From contig CAYVTZ010000010.1 of NCBI GenBank assembly GCA_964454685.1, forward strand, positions 31,085-95,084: DNA of 64,000 nucleotides, given 5' to 3'. The position numbers and the translations under genes are program-made. This document shows, piece by piece, positions 61,177 through 64,000 of this stretch (position 1 is the stretch's first letter; every line of letters begins with the position of its first letter). The stretch is from CAYVTZ01 sp964454685 (GTDB lineage: Bacteria > Bacillota > Clostridia > Christensenellales > Christensenellaceae). The notes below the pieces were generated by a model that was not told the DNA's origin, ran no database searches, and worked only from the letters and a program-made list of their open reading frames with translations.

Positions 61177-62412
61177 TTATCTCTTGGACAATACCGCCGC
61201 TTCATGCGCCTTGATTTCCGCCATGTAATCCAGCGTCATGTTCTTACGCGCACAATATTCTTCCCAAACCGCAGCAAACGGCAACGCCTTCCGATCTTCC
61301 ACCAACGCCATGCGTGTGGAATAGTCCGCCTCCGCTTCTGCCTTGCGCATCGCCGCCACAGGAGCCAAGGCCGCCTGCAACATAGCTTTGCGTGCATTGC
61401 GCATGCCGATGACCCATGCCGCGATGCGGTTGATGGACGCGTCGAAGTAATCCAAACCAATAAACATACGATCCTGAAAATCGTTCCAAATGATCTCATC
61501 CATAATCGCCTGCAATTCACCATCCCAGGAAACCACATGGTCGCTATCCCAGCGCACGCCACGGCTGATGTGCAGCAGCACGCGATCCAGGAAGCACAGA
61601 ACCGCAGAAATTTTGGCACTGATCACCTCTGTCGGATGAAAATGCCCCGCATCCAAGCAGTAAAGCTTCTTTCTGGTCAGCGCATAGGAAAGCGCGTATT
61701 CATGGCTTGCCACCGTATAGCTCTCCACGCCCACACCAAACAGCTTGCTTTCCACCGCGCTCGCAACCTTGCTCTCGTCTACTTTCTGTGTGAAAATTGC
61801 GTCCAGCGATTGCGTCATCAGCTCACGATGGATTTTAGTGTCCACACAGGTGTCCTTATAGCCGTCCGGCATCCAAAAGTTTACGGCACACGTCTTGCCC
61901 GTGGATTCCGCAAACACTTGCGCAATCTCCAGGCAGCGCTTCCCATGCTCGATCCAAAAATCCCGCGTCCCTTTGTTTAAGCTGGACAGCGAAAAATTCC
62001 CGTCCATTTTAGGGTGCGAAAAGTAGGTCGGATTGAAGTCCAGGCCGATTTTGTTTTGTACCGCCCAATCAATCCAGCCGGAAAACTCCGCCGCAGTGTA
62101 AGCATCACGATCGATTTGCTTACCGTTTTTCTCCGCATAGCAGGCATGCAGATTCAGCTTGACCGTTCCGGGAATCAGGCTGATCGCCTTGTCAATGTCC
62201 GCCCGGAGTTCCTGCGCGGTGCGCGCGCGTCCGGGATAATTGCCCGTCGTGGCAATGCCGCCGTCCAGTTCGCCTGTTCCGTCAAATCCAATCACATCGT
62301 CGCCCTGCCAGCAGTGCATGGAAACCGGAATGCTGTCGATCTTTGCAATCGCCGCCTCCACATCAACTCCCAGCTTCGCGTAGCGCTCTTTTGCATACTC
62401 AAAATTCGTCAT
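61177..62412 (-). CDS. rhaA: L-rhamnose isomerase
   Basis: This 411-residue TIM-barrel isomerase converts L-rhamnose to L-rhamnulose using Mn2+. Key features are MHCWQGDDVIGFD at the N-terminus, AVNFWMPDGYKD, the metal-site segments LDAGHFHPTE and DSDHVVSWDGELQ, and GLDYFDASINR. The length is that of RhaA (about 419). The ribosome site GAAAGGAAA precedes the ATG. It stands as a single gene between two AraC regulators; rhamnulokinase and aldolase genes are not in the window. Confidence 0.95.
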   Translation of the reverse strand: MTNFEYAKERYAKLGVDVEAAIAKIDSIPVSMHCWQGDDVIGFDGTGELDGGIATTGNYPGRARTAQELRADIDKAISLIPGTVKLNLHACYAEKNGKQIDRDAYTAAEFSGWIDWAVQNKIGLDFNPTYFSHPKMDGNFSLSSLNKGTRDFWIEHGKRCLEIAQVFAESTGKTCAVNFWMPDGYKDTCVDTKIHRELMTQSLDAIFTQKVDESKVASAVESKLFGVGVESYTVASHEYALSYALTRKKLYCLDAGHFHPTEVISAKISAVLCFLDRVLLHISRGVRWDSDHVVSWDGELQAIMDEIIWNDFQDRMFIGLDYFDASINRIAAWVIGMRNARKAMLQAALAPVAAMRKAEAEADYSTRMALVEDRKALPFAAVWEEYCARKNMTLDYMAEIKAHEAAVLSKR

Positions 62413-62586
62413 GTTTATTTCCTTTCTATATCCTAGCCGTATGAATAATATCTTCTTCTTGATTCTTTGAATTGACTGCGTTATATTAGTATTATATTAT
62501 AATAATCGTACCGCGCATCGAAGCAAAATTCATCAACCAGAATTGGCATAACATACAAGAATCTTGGCATGATGGAGGGCACTCGT

Positions 62587-63459
62587 ATGAAAATTGACTA
62601 TCACATTGATATGGACGAAAATTCCACTTGGATGATCGTAACGCCGGGGACAGAGGCAAAGCAACACCTGCCCTTCGTACAGGAGCTTGGCGATTTCTTC
62701 TCGCGCGAAAAATATTATACCATGCGCGAAAGCCTGCCTTCCTATCTCATCAAATATACCATCGGCGGGGTGGGCATGCTGGAATATGACGGCGCAACTT
62801 CTCTGGTGCCGCCGGGGCACTTCTTTTGGATTGATTGCACCAAACATCAAATTTACAAGCCTGACCCGACTGTCGGGCACTGGCACACCATCTGGGTGCA
62901 TTTTTACGGCATGGGTTGCGCTTATTACTACGATCGCTTCCTTTCCGCGAACAGCGGAAAAAATCACGGCGCGTTGCCCAGCGATAATACCGTGGCAGAA
63001 AAGCTCTACGAATTGATGCGTCTGTATCAAAGCCCCACCGCCAACACCGACGCATTCGCAGCCGCGCTGCTCTACGATATCATGTCGCAGTGCGTGCGCG
63101 CGTGCGAACAGCCGCATGAGGTCATGCCGGAATACGTGATGCAGATTCGAGATTATCTGCTTTCTCACTACACCGAAAAAGTGACGCTGGATACACTCGC
63201 GCGCCACTTCAGTCTCAACAAATTCTATTTGCAAAAGCTGTTTCGGCAGTGTATGGAGCAATCCCCCAATGAATTTTTAACCAACGTGCGCATCGGCCAT
63301 TCCAAAGAGCTGCTGCGCACTACCAAACTCTCCGTTTCAGATATCGCCATCGCCGTAGGCATCGAAAACCCCAGCCATTATATCGCGCTGTTTCAGCGCA
63401 CCGAGGGGCTCACACCCGGCGCATACCGCCGCAAATGGCAAACCACGGCTTTGAAATAG
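62587..63459 (+). CDS. AraC-family regulator divergent from rhaA
   Basis: This 290-residue protein has an N-terminal cupin-type sugar-sensing domain (IGGVGMLEYDGATSLVPPGHFFWIDCTKHQIYKP...WVHFYG) and a C-terminal AraC HTH pair (VTLDTLARHFSLNKFYLQKLFRQCMEQSPNEFL; VSDIAIAVGIENPSHYIALFQRTEGLTPGAYRRKW). It probably activates rhaA from the shared 174-base promoter region. The ATG at 62587 has GGAGGG 8 bases upstream; the ATG at 62569 is part of the leader. Confidence 0.92.
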   Translation: MKIDYHIDMDENSTWMIVTPGTEAKQHLPFVQELGDFFSREKYYTMRESLPSYLIKYTIGGVGMLEYDGATSLVPPGHFFWIDCTKHQIYKPDPTVGHWHTIWVHFYGMGCAYYYDRFLSANSGKNHGALPSDNTVAEKLYELMRLYQSPTANTDAFAAALLYDIMSQCVRACEQPHEVMPEYVMQIRDYLLSHYTEKVTLDTLARHFSLNKFYLQKLFRQCMEQSPNEFLTNVRIGHSKELLRTTKLSVSDIAIAVGIENPSHYIALFQRTEGLTPGAYRRKWQTTALK

Positions 63460-63607
63460 CCCCATGGGCAAAACACCGTTTTCTTACACAATTTGATTGT
63501 TGCTCCTCTCGCTATCATAAAACCCGTATTTTCTATTGAGCGCTAAATCATTTTGCGGTTTGTTTGCGTCGCGCGTCAAAGGCAAAATGCAGAAGCAAAA
63601 TAACGCG

Positions 63608-63829
63608 CTATGCCTCATTATAATATAGGCAATCACTTTGACACAAACATAGCGCCGCAGCTTCAAAAAGATGTCGATGTTTAAGTTCCCTCCCAACCGC
63701 GCTTTGTAAAGTCAAAATTTGGCCGTCGTCAGGCAGCATCCCCAAAACACAACAATCATAGTCGCGCAAGGCATGCTCTGTGCGCATTGTTTCCAACGCT
63801 ATGTTCAAAGGATCGGTAATATTTGCCAC
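63608..63829 (-). CDS. Doubtful small hypothetical protein
   Basis: A 73-residue frame starts at GTG (MANITDPLNIALETMRTEHALRDYD) and has four Cys in its second half. There is no clear ribosome site and I recognise no family. The composition is not obviously random, so it is listed as possible only. Confidence 0.25.
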   Translation of the reverse strand: MANITDPLNIALETMRTEHALRDYDCCVLGMLPDDGQILTLQSAVGRELKHRHLFEAAALCLCQSDCLYYNEA

Positions 63830-63923
63830 ATGAACACTCTTGGGGCTGCGTTGTGTTATAATAAATTGATACCGTTTTTTTCTTGTATTGCTTTATAGAA
63901 AAAACAAAAAGGGAGTTGTCGCC

Positions 63924-63988
63924 TAACGCGCAAAACGCAAAAAATTAACGCGCAAAACGCAAAAAATTAACGCGCAAAACGCAAAAAA
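63924..63988. repeat. Tandem repeat, 22-bp unit, three copies at the window edge
   Basis: The phrase TAACGCGCAAAACGCAAAAA recurs at 63924, 63946 and 63968, giving an exact 22-base period. The third copy diverges after position 63987. Within each unit, CGCAAAA is itself partly duplicated. It may mark the edge of a larger repeat or intergenic element beyond the window. Confidence 0.9.
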
Positions 63989-64000
63989 CGCCCGAAAATG

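Larger units (their letters stand above)
63460..64000. other. Right-end region without a confident gene
   Basis: This 541-base stretch contains a doubtful minus-strand reading frame (63608-63829) and a 22-bp tandem repeat running to the window edge. The interval 63460-63607 shows nothing recognisable. Confidence 0.5.

Noticed and set aside
60802..61980. Plus-strand frame of 392 codons through the hairpin chain
   Set aside because: Begins inside palindromes and continues antisense through rhaA; no ribosome site or domain.
63484..63696. Minus-strand 70-codon frame near the right end
   Set aside because: Overlaps another doubtful frame, has no ribosome site and no recognisable features.
63924..63988. 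CRISPR array at the right end
   Set aside because: The repeated unit is 22 bases with no variable spacers between copies; it is a plain tandem repeat.

Overview
The window looks like chromosomal DNA of a strictly anaerobic Clostridia-type Firmicute. The evidence is 4-hydroxybutyryl-CoA dehydratase fermentation genes, [FeFe]-hydrogenase-like proteins, AGGAGG-type ribosome binding sites, YesMN-type two-component proteins, and lipoprotein binding proteins with Ala/Ser/Glu/Pro linkers. The exact family or genus cannot be fixed from sequence reading alone.

Layout. (1) 400-5154, minus strand: a 4-hydroxybutyrate operon (dehydratase abfD, NifU-like scaffold, small Cys-rich protein, CoA-transferase abfT, dehydrogenase abfH) that would feed succinate semialdehyde/4-hydroxybutyrate to crotonyl-CoA and butyrate. 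(2) 5374-10612, minus: a five-gene operon of a thioredoxin-like ferredoxin, a PAS-containing hydrogenase-like sensor, a SpoIIE phosphatase, a second hydrogenase-like protein and a response regulator whose phosphoacceptor Asp is replaced by Glu. (3) 11100-23220: mostly housekeeping genes: NADH oxidase, DUF4349 lipoprotein, HD-like membrane protein, DEAD helicase, valS-folC, DUF4364, tRNA-Val(GAC), and an ECF sigma factor with its membrane partner. (4) 23278-30828, minus: a LacI-controlled sugar or polyol operon (binding protein, ABC ATPase, permease, Zn-dehydrogenase, FGGY kinase). (5) 31112-34517, plus: AraC, DeoR and MarR regulators; the MarR gene leads a nitroreductase-pirin unit. (6) 34587-45518, minus: a nine-gene deoxysugar operon (ABC importer, three URO-D/MtaA-like proteins, mutarotase, L-fucose isomerase), facing a YesN/YesM pair at 45876-49243. 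A fourth URO-D gene with its own AraC regulator lies at 49337-51453. (7) 51749-54576: a Dabb protein and a bifunctional autolysin. (8) 54846-63459: a rhamnose-type ABC importer, L-rhamnose isomerase and two AraC regulators.

Functionally, regions 4, 6 and 8 are three separately regulated RbsABC-class import and catabolism units, the latter two for 6-deoxyhexoses. Their kinases and aldolases lie outside the window. Regions 1 and 2 belong to fermentative electron disposal and its sensing. The most unusual non-coding element is a chain of eight abutting inverted repeats at 60738-60988, between two convergent genes. Other points of interest are the URO-D cluster, the hydrogenase-phosphatase-regulator operon, and tandem repeats at both ends of the window.
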